The notes below the pieces were generated by a model, which did no database searches, was not told the DNA's origin, and saw only the letters and a list, made by a program, of their open reading frames with translations. This document shows, one piece after another, positions 46,425 through 55,861 of a stretch of DNA of 64,000 bases (the stretch's first letter is position 1; the number at the start of each line of letters is the position of its first letter). Source of the DNA: Rothia mucilaginosa ATCC 25296 (GTDB lineage: Bacteria > Actinomycetota > Actinomycetes > Actinomycetales > Micrococcaceae). Made by a program: the position numbers and the translations under genes. The stretch spans positions 12,942 to 76,941 of the forward strand of contig NZ_ACVO01000007.1 in assembly GCF_000175615.1 (NCBI RefSeq), read 5' to 3'.

Positions 46425-46570
46425 TCATAGTACTCCACGACACACAGAATGTATATTCACCGCGGTTAATATTTCTGCGTTTCTTACGGACCGGGTACAT
46501 CAAAGTGCCTTATCAGAAAAAGACTGGGGTACAAAAAAAGACCGGCATAAAAGGACCGGGGCGCAAAGAG

Positions 46571-46601
46571 CGGGGCGCAAACCCGTCAGGTTCACGCCCC
46601 G
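46571..46601 (-). terminator. Terminator after mtnN
   Basis: 7-bp GC stem 46571-46577 / 46595-46601, followed on the minus strand by CTCTTTG. Further GC-rich repeats occur on both sides (46557-46640), and a gap of 223 nt has no gene. Confidence 0.6.
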
Positions 46602-46647
46602 GCACTTGCCGCATGCGAGCTCACTTCGTGCCGCATGCTCTAGAGCT

Positions 46648-47541
46648 TTAGAGAGCCAGCTCCAGCGCCTCCAGCTGCGCCTCGGTCCACAGCTCAGCAG
46701 CCAGCTGCAGCGCGTAACGAGCCGAACGAGGAGCCACCACGTCCACGGAGAGGTGGAAGTCCTGGTCAGCCTCCGGGCCGCACAGATCAGACACGCAACG
46801 CACCCCGATAAACGGAATCTCGTAGTTGTGGCAGACCTGCGCAATAGCGGTGGTCTCCATGTCGGTGCTGATAGCGCCATCAAACGCCTCGCGGGTGTCC
46901 TTCACGTTGTGGGCGGTTACGAAGGAGTTACCCGCCAGCATCTGGCCGCGGCGCACCTCCCACACGCTCTCAGCCTGCTCACGCACCGGCTCCAGTGCGG
47001 CGAGCGCATGCTCCAGGGCATCCTGCCACTCATCCGCCTGGCCGCCGTAGCTCTCGGGCATGCCCGGAACCTGGCCGCGCGCGTAACCGAACGCGGTCGC
47101 GTCGGCGTCAGTGTAGGTGTAGTTCTCGCCAATCAGCACGTCGCCCACGTTAATGCCGCGAGCCAAACCGCCGGCGGTACCTGCGCTGATGACGCCCAGG
47201 CAGTTCGAGGAGTAGCTAATCGCCTCGGTGACGGCGCTCGCCGCGTTCACCAGACCAATCTTGGAGCGAACCAGCAGCAGCGGAACCTGGTCCTCGCCCA
47301 CCTGCAGGTAACGCGGGTGGAATACTGCGGCGCCCTCGGTGAAGGACGGCTGCAGCTCCTCGGTCACTTTCAGGAAGGGTGCGAGCTCCTCATCCATAGC
47401 CACCTGAATGATGATGGCGTTAGACATGCCGTCCATCAGCTCAAACATGCTGTTGAACGCCTCAGCCGGGTCGAAAGCGTTCGGGTCAAAGTCCACCGGG
47501 TTGAAGGCGGATGCGAAAGCGTCAGGGATCTGTGCGCTCAT
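46648..47541 (-). CDS. mtnN: 5'-methylthioadenosine/S-adenosylhomocysteine nucleosidase
   Basis: Predicted 297-aa nucleosidase cleaving SAH to S-ribosylhomocysteine (the LuxS substrate) and MTA to methylthioribose. SAGTAGGLARGINVGDV, the STDMETTAIAQVC motif with substrate-binding Met-Glu, and the late VRCVSDLCGPEAD with catalytic Asp are clear. It is longer than the ~230 aa norm because of a ~45-residue acidic N-terminal extension (repeated NPVDFDPNAFDPAE pattern) and a mid-protein insert. ATG overlaps the luxS stop by one base (TAATG), so the two are translationally coupled. Confidence 0.9.
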   Translation of the reverse strand: MSAQIPDAFASAFNPVDFDPNAFDPAEAFNSMFELMDGMSNAIIIQVAMDEELAPFLKVTEELQPSFTEGAAVFHPRYLQVGEDQVPLLLVRSKIGLVNAASAVTEAISYSSNCLGVISAGTAGGLARGINVGDVLIGENYTYTDADATAFGYARGQVPGMPESYGGQADEWQDALEHALAALEPVREQAESVWEVRRGQMLAGNSFVTAHNVKDTREAFDGAISTDMETTAIAQVCHNYEIPFIGVRCVSDLCGPEADQDFHLSVDVVAPRSARYALQLAAELWTEAQLEALELAL

Positions 47542-47999
47542 TACGCCATCACCTGCGCCCACTCATCGCGTGCCGCGAGGAACTCGCGAGCCGCAGCCTG
47601 CGCACCTTCGAGGGTGTGGTTGGCGCCCCAGCCGCACTGCACCTCGTTCGCTGCCGGAACCTCGGTTGCGTTGAGGATATCGTTGAGGGTTGCTTCCAGG
47701 ATGGGGAAGAAATCCTCGGGCTCCAGGCCCAGGGTCAGCGCGTAGAAACCGGTCTGGCAACCCATCGGGGAGAAGTCAATCAGACGGTCGGTGTGGTTGC
47801 GCATGTGCTCGGCGCTCAGGTGCTCGATGGAGTGCACGGTCGGCATTTCCAGGTGCGCGGTGTTCGGCTGGGTGAAGCGGATATCGTACTTGATGAGGGT
47901 GTCGCCACCGGGCAGGACCTTGCGGTCTGCGATACGCACGTAGGGTGCTGCTACGGCGCGGTGGTCGAGGTTGAAGGATTCGACGTTCATTTTTTCCAT
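47541..47999 (-). CDS. luxS: S-ribosylhomocysteine lyase (AI-2 synthase)
   Basis: Predicted 152-aa LuxS, a metal-dependent lyase giving homocysteine and DPD, the precursor of autoinducer-2. Metal ligands H56, H60 (HSIEH) and C122 (QCGWGANH), the catalytic C81 ([10 protein letters not shown]) and E59 are all present. A second ATG three codons in (47990) is the alternative start; neither has a strong ribosome site. It precedes and overlaps mtnN, placing both activated-methyl-cycle steps in one unit. Confidence 0.95.
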   Translation of the reverse strand: MEKMNVESFNLDHRAVAAPYVRIADRKVLPGGDTLIKYDIRFTQPNTAHLEMPTVHSIEHLSAEHMRNHTDRLIDFSPMGCQTGFYALTLGLEPEDFFPILEATLNDILNATEVPAANEVQCGWGANHTLEGAQAAAREFLAARDEWAQVMA

Positions 48000-48156
48000 G
48001 ACTCTATCTTCTCTTAAAACGGGGACGACTAAAACAGGGGTGCCTCGCGGGCAGCGCAGAACGTCAAGGCGTGCGGCGCACGAGGTTTCGCAGGAAGGCG
48101 CAGGCGGTCAGGCGCGAAGAAGGTGCCCGCTTTTGCGCATCCGGTCGGGTACGCAA

Positions 48157-48196
48157 AAGCCCCGGCGGCAGATCGAAAATCTTACCGCCGGGGCTT
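48157..48196 (-). terminator. Terminator after ribF
   Basis: 12-bp stem 48157-48168 / 48185-48196, followed by T4 on the minus strand. A competing 9-bp stem (48129-48137 / 48152-48160) shares its 3' edge. Confidence 0.8.
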
Positions 48197-48239
48197 CAAA
48201 GCCGTTAAAGGCAAAAGCTATGAGCGCAGGATGTTGCTC

Positions 48240-49256
48240 TTAGAAGTGGGGATGCTTCACTTCCGCCTGCACCGGGCACTCCGGCGGGCAGTAGTTCTTC
48301 GCGTCCTCAGCCAGCACCTCGCGGGTCTGCACCACATCATCGTTAATCTGCTCAATCAGCGCCTCAACACCGGTGTACGCCACCATGGGGCGCAGACGCT
48401 TCACGAACTCAATCAGCACACGCTGACCGTACAGGTTGAAATCCTCCACGCGCTCTTCCGGGCGGTCAATCACGTGCGCCTCAACCTGGCGGTGCTCAAT
48501 ACCGTCAAAGGTCGGGTTCGTACCCACCGAAATAGCGGAGGGGTGACGGTTACCGGACTCGTCCACCAGCCAGCCGGCGTACACACCGTCTGCGGGAATC
48601 AGGCCGCGCGCCTCAAGCTCAAGGTTCGCGGTCGGGAAGCCCAACTCGCGGCCGCGCGCCAGACCGTGCACGACCTCACCAGCCATCATGTGGTGACGGC
48701 CCAGCAGCTCAGTTGCGGCGGGCATATCGCCCTCCAGCAGCAGCTGGCGGATGCGGGTCGAGGAGCAGCGGGTGTTCTCATCCACCATCAGATCCTCAAC
48801 GACAACCACCTCAAAGCCGTACTTCTCCCCCAGCTCACGCATGGTGTTCAGGTCGCCGGAGTTGTTCTTACCAAAGCGCACGTCGTCACCGATGACCACA
48901 AAACGCGCGTTCAGCGCATCCACGAAGGTGGACTTCACGAACTCCTCGGGGGTCTGCGCAGCAAACTCCAGGTTGTAGTTCAGCAGCAGGTAGTCGTTCA
49001 GACCCAGCAGGCACATGAAGTAGCGTCGCGAACCCTGACCCATAATGTCGTGGTGGGCCGCCTCGGGACGGTGCACCTGCATCGGGTGCGGGTCAAAAGA
49101 GACCGCGATAGAGCTCAAACCGTGCTCTTCAGCAAGGGAGACCACGCGCGAAATCACGCGGGCATGTCCACGGTGCACGCCGTCAAAATTGCCGATGGTC
49201 ACGACCGAGGGGCCGTAGCCGGCGGGGACCTCGCTCAAAGCGGTGTAGAGGGTCAC
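48240..49256 (-). CDS. ribF: Bifunctional riboflavin kinase / FAD synthetase
   Basis: Predicted 338-aa enzyme making FMN and then FAD. The N-terminal adenylyltransferase domain has GNFDGVHRGH (22-31) and the CSSTRIRQLL motif (about 158-167). The C-terminal flavokinase domain has GFPTANL and GVYAG (about 202-226) and the distal ALIEQI helix. GTG start with AGGAG upstream. In related genomes it lies near truB, as here (with one gene between). Confidence 0.94.
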   Translation of the reverse strand: MTLYTALSEVPAGYGPSVVTIGNFDGVHRGHARVISRVVSLAEEHGLSSIAVSFDPHPMQVHRPEAAHHDIMGQGSRRYFMCLLGLNDYLLLNYNLEFAAQTPEEFVKSTFVDALNARFVVIGDDVRFGKNNSGDLNTMRELGEKYGFEVVVVEDLMVDENTRCSSTRIRQLLLEGDMPAATELLGRHHMMAGEVVHGLARGRELGFPTANLELEARGLIPADGVYAGWLVDESGNRHPSAISVGTNPTFDGIEHRQVEAHVIDRPEERVEDFNLYGQRVLIEFVKRLRPMVAYTGVEALIEQINDDVVQTREVLAEDAKNYCPPECPVQAEVKHPHF

Positions 49257-49467
49257 GGGCTCTCCTGAAAAAGATAAATGTACCTAACCATCCTAGACCA
49301 CAGGCGGCAGGATGCAGAATTCAAAACGGGAATCAACAGGGAATGGAACGGCGCCCCCCGCAGGCGGTGCCTTCTCCCCTACCTTTGCGGATACGGCAGG
49401 GTATCTGACACGCAACTGTGCAACCTCCGCACCTGGAAAATCCATGCGCAGCACCCGCCCATAAGAA

Positions 49468-49511
49468 AGCCCGGGCAGGCACCCCACCGTGCGGCAGGAA
49501 CCTTCCCGGGC
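49468..49511 (-). terminator. Terminator after the DUF4345 gene
   Basis: Stem of AGCCCGGG-type arms (49469-49475 / 49505-49511), followed by TTTCTTA on the minus strand. The rest of 49257-49467 shows no gene. Confidence 0.65.
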
Positions 49512-49518
49512 GTTACGA

Positions 49519-50256
49519 CTACTTACGAGCCTGGTTACGAGAAGCCTTCAGCATCTCCTCGCGAATCTTATTGGACTTGTTAATCCAGCCGTACCACACC
49601 AGCAGGCACGGAGGAATCACAAGCTCAGTCACCATCAGCACGATCAGCGACCAGTGCGGGGTGCCGAAGAACGCCCACGACAGGATACGACCCACGCCGC
49701 CCAGGAAAACCACCAGGCAGGAGAACGCGAGCATGTTCACCCACTTGAACTTCACGGCAATGAACACGAAGGACAGGCCCACACCCACATAGGTTGCCGC
49801 GAAGAACACATAGTTCGACTGCACCGAGGGGTTCGCAAAATCTGCAGGCGCATCCGGAATAACGCGGACACCGCCCAGAACCTGCCACACACCGTACGCA
49901 ATCATGAACAGACCGTACAGCGCCACCGCCGCACGGAACGCCGCACGGTTCTGAGGCTTAGCCGCCTCCTCAATGCTCTTGGGGCGGGCAAACGCCTCGC
50001 GGGTTGCCTTCTTCTCAGCCTTCTTATCGGCCTTCTGCGACGCCTTATCGCCGGACGCCGGAGAGGCTACACGAACACCCTCGGGTGCCTTCGCCGCAGA
50101 AATGGGCTCAGCACTCTTAGCACCGGCAGTCTTCGCGGTACCGCTCTGAGCAGTAGCCCCGGTTACGGTAGCTTCAGCCTGTGCAGACTCCACGCGGGGC
50201 ACCGGCGCGGTACGAGGCTCACTCGCCTTCTTAGCAGAGCTCTGGTTCTCGCTCAT
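49519..50256 (-). CDS. DUF4345 membrane protein with low-complexity N-terminus
   Basis: Predicted 245-aa protein. The first ~105 residues are Ala/Lys/Glu-rich and probably disordered (KKAEKKATREAFARPK). They are followed by four helices of the DUF4345 type (about 110-235; VQSNYVFFAATYVGVGLSF, FLGGVGRILSWAFFGTPHW). Function unknown. GAAGGAG lies before the ATG at 50256; upstream in-frame codons add only leader. Located between ribF and truB. Confidence 0.82.
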   Translation of the reverse strand: MSENQSSAKKASEPRTAPVPRVESAQAEATVTGATAQSGTAKTAGAKSAEPISAAKAPEGVRVASPASGDKASQKADKKAEKKATREAFARPKSIEEAAKPQNRAAFRAAVALYGLFMIAYGVWQVLGGVRVIPDAPADFANPSVQSNYVFFAATYVGVGLSFVFIAVKFKWVNMLAFSCLVVFLGGVGRILSWAFFGTPHWSLIVLMVTELVIPPCLLVWYGWINKSNKIREEMLKASRNQARK

Positions 50257-50475
50257 TTTCTCTCCTTCAGCAGGGCCGGGCGGCACCCGCACGAGTAGTC
50301 ATGTGTGTTCAGGGATGTTTACGTTAGCGTGTTGAATGAATAGGGCGCACATTCGGTAGGGCGCACGTTCAATATGCGCTGAATCAATCAGGATTGAAGG
50401 ATTCAGTTTTGGGCAAATCAGCTTTGGGTAGGCGCAAACGCCGAACCCTCTTCGCCCATCATAAGCCTTCAACGC

Positions 50476-51573
50476 CTAATTGAAGGAACGATTCGCCTCA
50501 AAAACCAGCACCGGGGCGGCCTGCACCTTCCCGCGTTGCTTCTTATTCTCCAGGAGGGCAACCAGGGTACCGTCCGGGGCGAAGCCCGCCACAATACCCT
50601 CAACGCTGGCATGCTGCACCGCACCGGACTCATCCGCGCTCGCGTGCACGGAACGCTTCACCACGGACCCGTCACCGCTGGGGCTAATACGACGGCCGTA
50701 GGAAATATCGCTCGCCTCCGCGGCAGAGAGCTCACGCGCACCAAAGATGCGGCGTGCTGCCTCCTCCAGGGGAAGCAGCGGCAAATCTTCCAGCGGTGTC
50801 TCCGATTCTTCACGGCGCTGCTTCAACTGCGCCAAATCGGCTGCGTCCTCAAGCACCACGGCACCCACACGGGTACGGCGAAGAGCCGTCAGGTGGCCAC
50901 CGGTGCCCAGAATCTTGCCCAAATCACGCGCCAGGGCACGAATGTAGGTACCCGAAGAGCACGAAACCGTCACCTTGCAGTCAATCACGGGAACCGAGGT
51001 TGCCGCGTGTTCGCCCTCATTCTCGGGGTCCTCAATCACGTACTCGGCAAAACCAGGGTTGATGGCATGTACCGTGAACTCGCTGATCGTCACCGGACGC
51101 GCCGCCAACTCAACCTGCTCACCGCTACGCACACGCGCATACGAGCGAACACCGTTGATCTTAATAGCGGACACCGCAGAAGGAACCTGCAGAATATCGC
51201 CGCTGAGCTGCGCCACAGCCTCCAGGATGCGCGCACGCATCTGCTCAGCGTCCAAACCGGTCAGCGCCTCAACGGCATCCGGATGCGCGGCGGTGTGCTC
51301 ACCCTCGGCGTCCTCAGTCAGCGTCTCAATACCCAGGCGAATCGTCGCGTCATAGGTTTTATCCTGACCGACCAGGTAGGTCAGCAGCTTCGTTGCCTTA
51401 TTGATGCCCAAAATCAGCACACCGGTCGCGGCGGGATCCAGCGTACCGGCGTGACCAACCCGCCGGGTGCCAGCAATACGACGCATCTGAGAGACCGCGT
51501 CGTGGCTGCTCATCCCGGCGGGCTTATCAATGACCATCAGGCCGGACGGGCCCTGAGGTTGCTTCTTCGCCAC
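50476..51573 (-). CDS. truB: tRNA pseudouridine(55) synthase
   Basis: Predicted 365-aa TruB, forming pseudouridine 55 in the T loop of tRNAs. The catalytic loop GHAGTLDPAATGVL contains D46; SSGTYIRALARDLG is the second motif. The C-terminal part (about 270-365) is longer than in E. coli, with a Ser/Asp-rich insert before the final PUA-like strand. GTG start immediately after the rbfA stop codon (0-nt gap), indicating coupled translation. Confidence 0.93.
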   Translation of the reverse strand: MAKKQPQGPSGLMVIDKPAGMSSHDAVSQMRRIAGTRRVGHAGTLDPAATGVLILGINKATKLLTYLVGQDKTYDATIRLGIETLTEDAEGEHTAAHPDAVEALTGLDAEQMRARILEAVAQLSGDILQVPSAVSAIKINGVRSYARVRSGEQVELAARPVTISEFTVHAINPGFAEYVIEDPENEGEHAATSVPVIDCKVTVSCSSGTYIRALARDLGKILGTGGHLTALRRTRVGAVVLEDAADLAQLKQRREESETPLEDLPLLPLEEAARRIFGARELSAAEASDISYGRRISPSGDGSVVKRSVHASADESGAVQHASVEGIVAGFAPDGTLVALLENKKQRGKVQAAPVLVFEANRSFN

Positions 51574-52014
51574 TTAGGCGTCCTCACCCTCGGCAGGCTC
51601 GTCCTTCTTGTAGGGGTCAGCCTCACCAGCGTACTCGGCACCCTCAGCTGCAGCAGCCAGGGCGGCGTCGCGCTCGCGAGTCTCACGCAGAAGCGCCTCA
51701 ATGTGGAAGGCGTTCTCGGGAACCTCGTCAGCGACGAAAGTCAGGGTGGGGGTCAGGCGGGCAGTGATGTTCTTACCCACCTCGGCGCGCAGAATACCCT
51801 TAGCGGATTCCAGCGCCTTCTTGGTGTTTGCGGCGTCCTCTTCGGAGCCGAACACGGTGTAGTACAGGGTTGCGTGCTGCAGGTCGTTGGTCACGCGGGC
51901 ATCGGTAATGGTCACAAAACCGAGGCGGGGATCCTTAACACGACGCTCCAGCGCCTTCGCCACAATTACCTTGATGCGGTCGGCAAGTCGTGCCGCGCGG
52001 GCTGCATCAGCCAT
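51574..52014 (-). CDS. rbfA: Ribosome-binding factor A
   Basis: Predicted 146-aa KH-fold factor for 30S maturation. RAARLADRIKVIVAKALERRVKDPRLGFVTITDARVT is typical of the family. An acidic ~30-residue tail is extra. AAGGAG lies before the ATG at 52014. It follows infB (173-nt gap) and abuts truB, the usual order. Confidence 0.94.
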   Translation of the reverse strand: MADAARAARLADRIKVIVAKALERRVKDPRLGFVTITDARVTNDLQHATLYYTVFGSEEDAANTKKALESAKGILRAEVGKNITARLTPTLTFVADEVPENAFHIEALLRETRERDAALAAAAEGAEYAGEADPYKKDEPAEGEDA

Positions 52015-52187
52015 GTGTTTCTCCTTGAAATCTCGTGGTGCTTCCGCGAACACTCGGGGTGTTACGGAGGCGTTCCAGGTAATGCGGAAGCGCCCGCCCC
52101 GCCAGCATCCGCCCCTCAGGCTCTATTCTCTAGAAGCCTGCGGGTGCGGGAACACTAGCGGGTGACGGGCGCATCAGCGTGTGAGTC

Positions 52188-55049
52188 TTAGACACGCGGC
52201 TTTTCGCGCATCTCCCAAGTCTCGATAATGTCGCCTTCCTTGATGTCGTTGAAGGAGCCGAGGCCAATACCACACTCGAAACCTTCGCGAACCTCGGTAG
52301 CGTCGTCCTTGAAACGACGCAGCGACTCGATGGTGAGGTTGTCTGCCACCACGGAACCATCGCGCACCAGGCGTGCCTTGGCGTTGCGCTTGATGATGCC
52401 GTTCTTGACGATCGAACCTGCGATGTTGCCCCACTTGGAGGAGCGGAAGACCTCGCGGATCTCTGCGGAGCCGAGCTCCACTTCCTCGTACTCGGGCTTG
52501 AGCATACCCTTGACGGCCTGCTCAATTTCCTCAATCGCACGGTAGATGACCGAGTAGAACTTCATCTCGACGCCTTCGCGGTCGGCAAGTTCTGCAACGC
52601 GCTCTGCCGGGCGGACGTTGAAGCCGATGATGACCGCGTTGTCCACGGTAGCCAGGTTCACGTCGTTCTGGGTAATAGCACCCACACCGCGGTGGATGAC
52701 GCGCAGCTGAACCTCGTCGCCACCGGCGTCGATCTTCATCAGGGACTCTTCCAGTGCTTCCACAGCACCGGAGACGTCACCCTTAATGATCAGGTTCAGG
52801 GTGTCCATCTTGCCCTCAGCCACAGCGGCATCGAAGGACTCGAGGGTCACGCGCTTACGACGCTTAGCCAGCTGAGCGTTACGATCAGCAGCCTCACGCT
52901 TCTCAGCGATCTGACGAGCGGTACGCTCTTCCTCGGTGGAGAGGAAGGTGTCGCCTGCACGAGGAACGGTGGACAGACCCAGCACCTGAACGGGGCGGGA
53001 CGGGCCAGCTTCCTTCACAGCCTGACCGTTCTCATCGAACATTGCACGAACGCGACCGTGAGCAACACCGGCAACGATAGCGTCACCGACGCGCAGGGTA
53101 CCGGACTGAACCAGGACGGTGGAAACCGCACCGCGGCCCTTGTCCAGGTTTGCTTCAATAGCAACGCCGCGTGCTTCCTTGTTCGGGTTAGCGGTCAGTT
53201 CGAGCACGTCAGCGGTCAGGGTGACAGCCTCAAGCAGCTCGTCGATGTTGGTGCCGTTGCGAGCGGAGACGTCCACGAACATGGTGTCGCCACCGTACTC
53301 TTCGGGGATCAGACCGTATTCGGTGAGCTGGCCACGGATCTTGTCCGGGGACGCGCCTTCCTTATCGATCTTGTTCACAGCAACCACGATCGGCACGTTA
53401 GCTGCCTGTGCGTGGTTCAGTGCCTCAACGGTCTGGGGCATAACGCCGTCATCCGCTGCGACCACGAGGATTGCCACGTCGGTGACCTTCGCACCACGGG
53501 CACGCATAGCGGTGAACGCCTCGTGACCGGGGGTATCGATGAAGGTAATCGCGCGGTCTTCACCCTCAACGGTGGTGTGGACCTGGTACGCACCAATGTG
53601 CTGGGTAATGCCGCCGGCCTCACCCTCAATGACGTTGGTGTTACGGATAGCGTCCAGCAGGCGGGTCTTACCGTGGTCAACGTGACCCATGACGGTAACG
53701 ACCGGGGGACGAACCTCCAGGACGTCCTCGCCCTCAGCTTCTGCTTCGGCTTCGAGGTCGATGTCGAAGGACTCGAGCAGCTCGCGCTCCTCATCCTCCG
53801 GGGAAACGATCTTGATGACGTAACCCAGTTCGGCACCCAACAGCTCGAAGGTCTCCTCGTCCAGGGACTGAGTCTGGGTAGCCATCTCGCCCAGGTGGAA
53901 GAGAACCGTAATCAGCGATGCCGGGTTTGCGCCAATCTTCTCAGCGAAGTCCATGATGGACGCGCCGCGGCGCAGACGAATCTCGGTCGAGCCGTCGCCG
54001 CGAGGAACAACCACGCCACCGGGTGCCGGTGCGTTCAGCTGCTCCTGCTCATGGCGGCGAGCTGCCTTGGACTTGCGGCCCTTACGCTTGGAGCCACCGC
54101 GACCGAATGCACCCTGTGCATTGCCGCGACCGCCGGGGCCGGGACGACCCGGACCGCGGTTGAAGCCGCCGCCAGAACCGCCGCCGCGACGTGCGCCGCC
54201 ACCGTTACCGCCGCCGTTGTTGGAACCGGACGCGCCGCCACCAACGTTGGAAACCTTGGGCATCATCGAGGGGTTCGGGCGTGCGCCGCCGCCACCAGTC
54301 GGACGGGGTGCACCGGGACGTGCGCCAGCCGCCGGACGGGGGCCACCGTTACCACCGGGACGTGCGCCACCTGCGGGGCGGGGACCGCCGTTACCGCCGG
54401 GGCGTGCGCCACCATTGCCACCGGGACGACCGTTACGTGCCGGACGGGGACCGCCGGAACGCTGGGAGTCGCCGCCGCCACGCTTCATACCCTGCTGGGA
54501 TGCGAAGGGGTTGTTACCGGGGCGAGGACCGGGCTTGGGGCCGGGCTTCGGAGCGGCAGGCTTGGGTGCTGCCGGCTTCGGTGCAGCCTCGGGGCGTGCC
54601 ATGCCCTGCTGGGATGCGAAGGGGTTGTTACCCGGGCGGGGGCCGCCGGGCTTGGGTGCTGTTGCTGCCGGCTTTGCGGCGGGCTTAGCTGCTGCAGGCT
54701 TGGGAGCTGCGCTCTCAGCTGCTGCGGGCTTAACTGCAGGCTTGGGTGCCGGCTTAGCGGCAGGCTTTGCCGCTGCGGGCTTGGGAGCCGGCTTAGCGAC
54801 AGGCTTAGCCGCTGCGGGCTTGGGTGCCGGCTTAGCCGCCGACTCCGTTGCTGCCTTTGCAGGTGCTGCCTTTGCGGCAGGCTTAGCGGCTGCGGCGGGG
54901 AATTCCGCGCGCAGCTTCTTCAGAACCATGGGGTTCAGGGTGGAAGAGGAGCTCTTAACGAACTCGCCCATATCCTTGAGCTTGGCGATAACTTCCTTGG
55001 AAGGTACGCCTACTTCTTTAGCAAACTCGTGTACTCGAGGCTGAGCCAA
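52188..55049 (-). CDS. infB: Translation initiation factor IF-2 (TTG start)
   Basis: Predicted 953-aa GTPase delivering initiator tRNA. The start TTG at 55049 gives [15 protein letters not shown], matching actinobacterial IF2 N-termini, with GGAG five bases upstream. A long Ala/Lys/Pro then Gly/Arg/Pro-rich region (about 55-330) contains two copies of NPFASQQGM. The G domain starts near residue 450: G1 GHVDHGKT, G3 DTPGHE, G4 NKID. Domains II-IV follow to the C-terminus. It lies between ylxR and rbfA. Confidence 0.96.
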   Translation of the reverse strand: MAQPRVHEFAKEVGVPSKEVIAKLKDMGEFVKSSSSTLNPMVLKKLRAEFPAAAAKPAAKAAPAKAATESAAKPAPKPAAAKPVAKPAPKPAAAKPAAKPAPKPAVKPAAAESAAPKPAAAKPAAKPAATAPKPGGPRPGNNPFASQQGMARPEAAPKPAAPKPAAPKPGPKPGPRPGNNPFASQQGMKRGGGDSQRSGGPRPARNGRPGGNGGARPGGNGGPRPAGGARPGGNGGPRPAAGARPGAPRPTGGGGARPNPSMMPKVSNVGGGASGSNNGGGNGGGARRGGGSGGGFNRGPGRPGPGGRGNAQGAFGRGGSKRKGRKSKAARRHEQEQLNAPAPGGVVVPRGDGSTEIRLRRGASIMDFAEKIGANPASLITVLFHLGEMATQTQSLDEETFELLGAELGYVIKIVSPEDEERELLESFDIDLEAEAEAEGEDVLEVRPPVVTVMGHVDHGKTRLLDAIRNTNVIEGEAGGITQHIGAYQVHTTVEGEDRAITFIDTPGHEAFTAMRARGAKVTDVAILVVAADDGVMPQTVEALNHAQAANVPIVVAVNKIDKEGASPDKIRGQLTEYGLIPEEYGGDTMFVDVSARNGTNIDELLEAVTLTADVLELTANPNKEARGVAIEANLDKGRGAVSTVLVQSGTLRVGDAIVAGVAHGRVRAMFDENGQAVKEAGPSRPVQVLGLSTVPRAGDTFLSTEEERTARQIAEKREAADRNAQLAKRRKRVTLESFDAAVAEGKMDTLNLIIKGDVSGAVEALEESLMKIDAGGDEVQLRVIHRGVGAITQNDVNLATVDNAVIIGFNVRPAERVAELADREGVEMKFYSVIYRAIEEIEQAVKGMLKPEYEEVELGSAEIREVFRSSKWGNIAGSIVKNGIIKRNAKARLVRDGSVVADNLTIESLRRFKDDATEVREGFECGIGLGSFNDIKEGDIIETWEMREKPRV
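54486..54640 (-). repeat. Duplicated 30-bp segment in infB
   Basis: Two near-identical stretches (about 54486-54520 and 54599-54635) encode [10 protein letters not shown] within the Pro/Ala/Lys-rich region, pointing to internal duplication. Confidence 0.7.
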
Positions 55050-55268
55050 ATTTTCTCCATTCCCGGTCCGCACCGGGAATGGTGCGGACACTAATGTTTA
55101 CGGGGTGCACGCCCGAAGGCGCGCCAATTCGTGAAATTGCCGGTGGGTGAGCACGAAAGGGTACTCATTTCGCGGCACTCATTAGATATCCATCAGTTTT
55201 CTGACTCGCTTTCAGATAAGAAGTCGTCAAACTCGTTGACTTACAGAGGGCATATACCCGAAAAGCGT

Positions 55269-55610
55269 CTATGAGGGGGTCGAGTCCGCAATAACGGCTC
55301 GAATCTGCTCACAGCACGCCTGCAACTGGGCTGCAGGGACCGCTTTTTTGAAGGCGCGCGCCAGACCGTTCTTTTTCTGCAGAGCGGCTACGCACTTTTC
55401 GCTCGGATGAATCCAAGCGCCTCGCCCGGGCATAGTTCCCGCCGTATCGGGCTGATAGGGCGGGGTGTCCGCCTGCTCGGTAGCAGACGTGACGGGTGTG
55501 CGGGCGATGCGCAGCAGGTTGCGCTGTTCATCGCGGGCACGGCATCCGATGCAGGTGCGGACCGGTCCTTCAAACGCTTCGGAGGTTGCGGTGAGGTCGT
55601 GATCGCTCAT
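55269..55610 (-). CDS. ylxR: YlxR family RNA-binding protein (RnpM-like)
   Basis: Predicted 113-aa DUF448 protein. Signature RTCIGCRARDEQRNLLRI and GRGAWIHPSEKC. Bacillus YlxR/RnpM has been linked to RNase P modulation and nucleoid functions. A ~25-residue insert (TSATEQADTPPYQPDTAG) separates the two halves. GAGAGG lies before the ATG. It is placed between nusA and infB as in most Gram-positives. Confidence 0.9.
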   Translation of the reverse strand: MSDHDLTATSEAFEGPVRTCIGCRARDEQRNLLRIARTPVTSATEQADTPPYQPDTAGTMPGRGAWIHPSEKCVAALQKKNGLARAFKKAVPAAQLQACCEQIRAVIADSTPS

Positions 55611-55671
55611 GGTCCTCTCCCCTCTCTAGCGTGTGTAGAACCGCGTTCGCAGTACATTCGTGATGCTCCAT

Positions 55672-55715
55672 CCGGTGCGTGCGAGGGCGCGTTAAAGCGC
55701 CCGGTTACGCACCGG
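55672..55715 (-). promoter_or_regulatory. Two-tier hairpin before ylxR
   Basis: Outer 9-bp stem 55672-55680 / 55707-55715 encloses a GGGCGC/GCGCCC hairpin. It is about 60 nt upstream of the ylxR start. Confidence 0.5.
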
Positions 55716-55767
55716 TACATCTTAATAGTGTATCCCGTTTTTAAGAATCATGGGCAAAACTGTGACG

Positions 55768-55817
55768 CAGGCGCAAGAACACCGGGCACGAACCTGCCCG
55801 ATCTCTTGCGCCTGCAT
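55768..55817 (-). terminator. Hairpin between nusA and ylxR
   Basis: 12-bp stem of GCAGGCGCAAGA type with an inner CGGGCA/TGCCCG pairing; CAGTTTTG follows on the minus strand. It lies 45 nt past nusA and may terminate part of the transcript within the nusA-infB operon. Confidence 0.6.
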
Positions 55818-55861
55818 CAAAAGGATATGCTGCGGGATACGCCCCTCACCGGGGCTAATGC

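Noticed and set aside
48000..48156. SAH or SAM riboswitch before luxS
   Set aside because: The region is GC-rich with a CCTCG/CGAGG stem (48043-48085), but none of the conserved core sequences appear.
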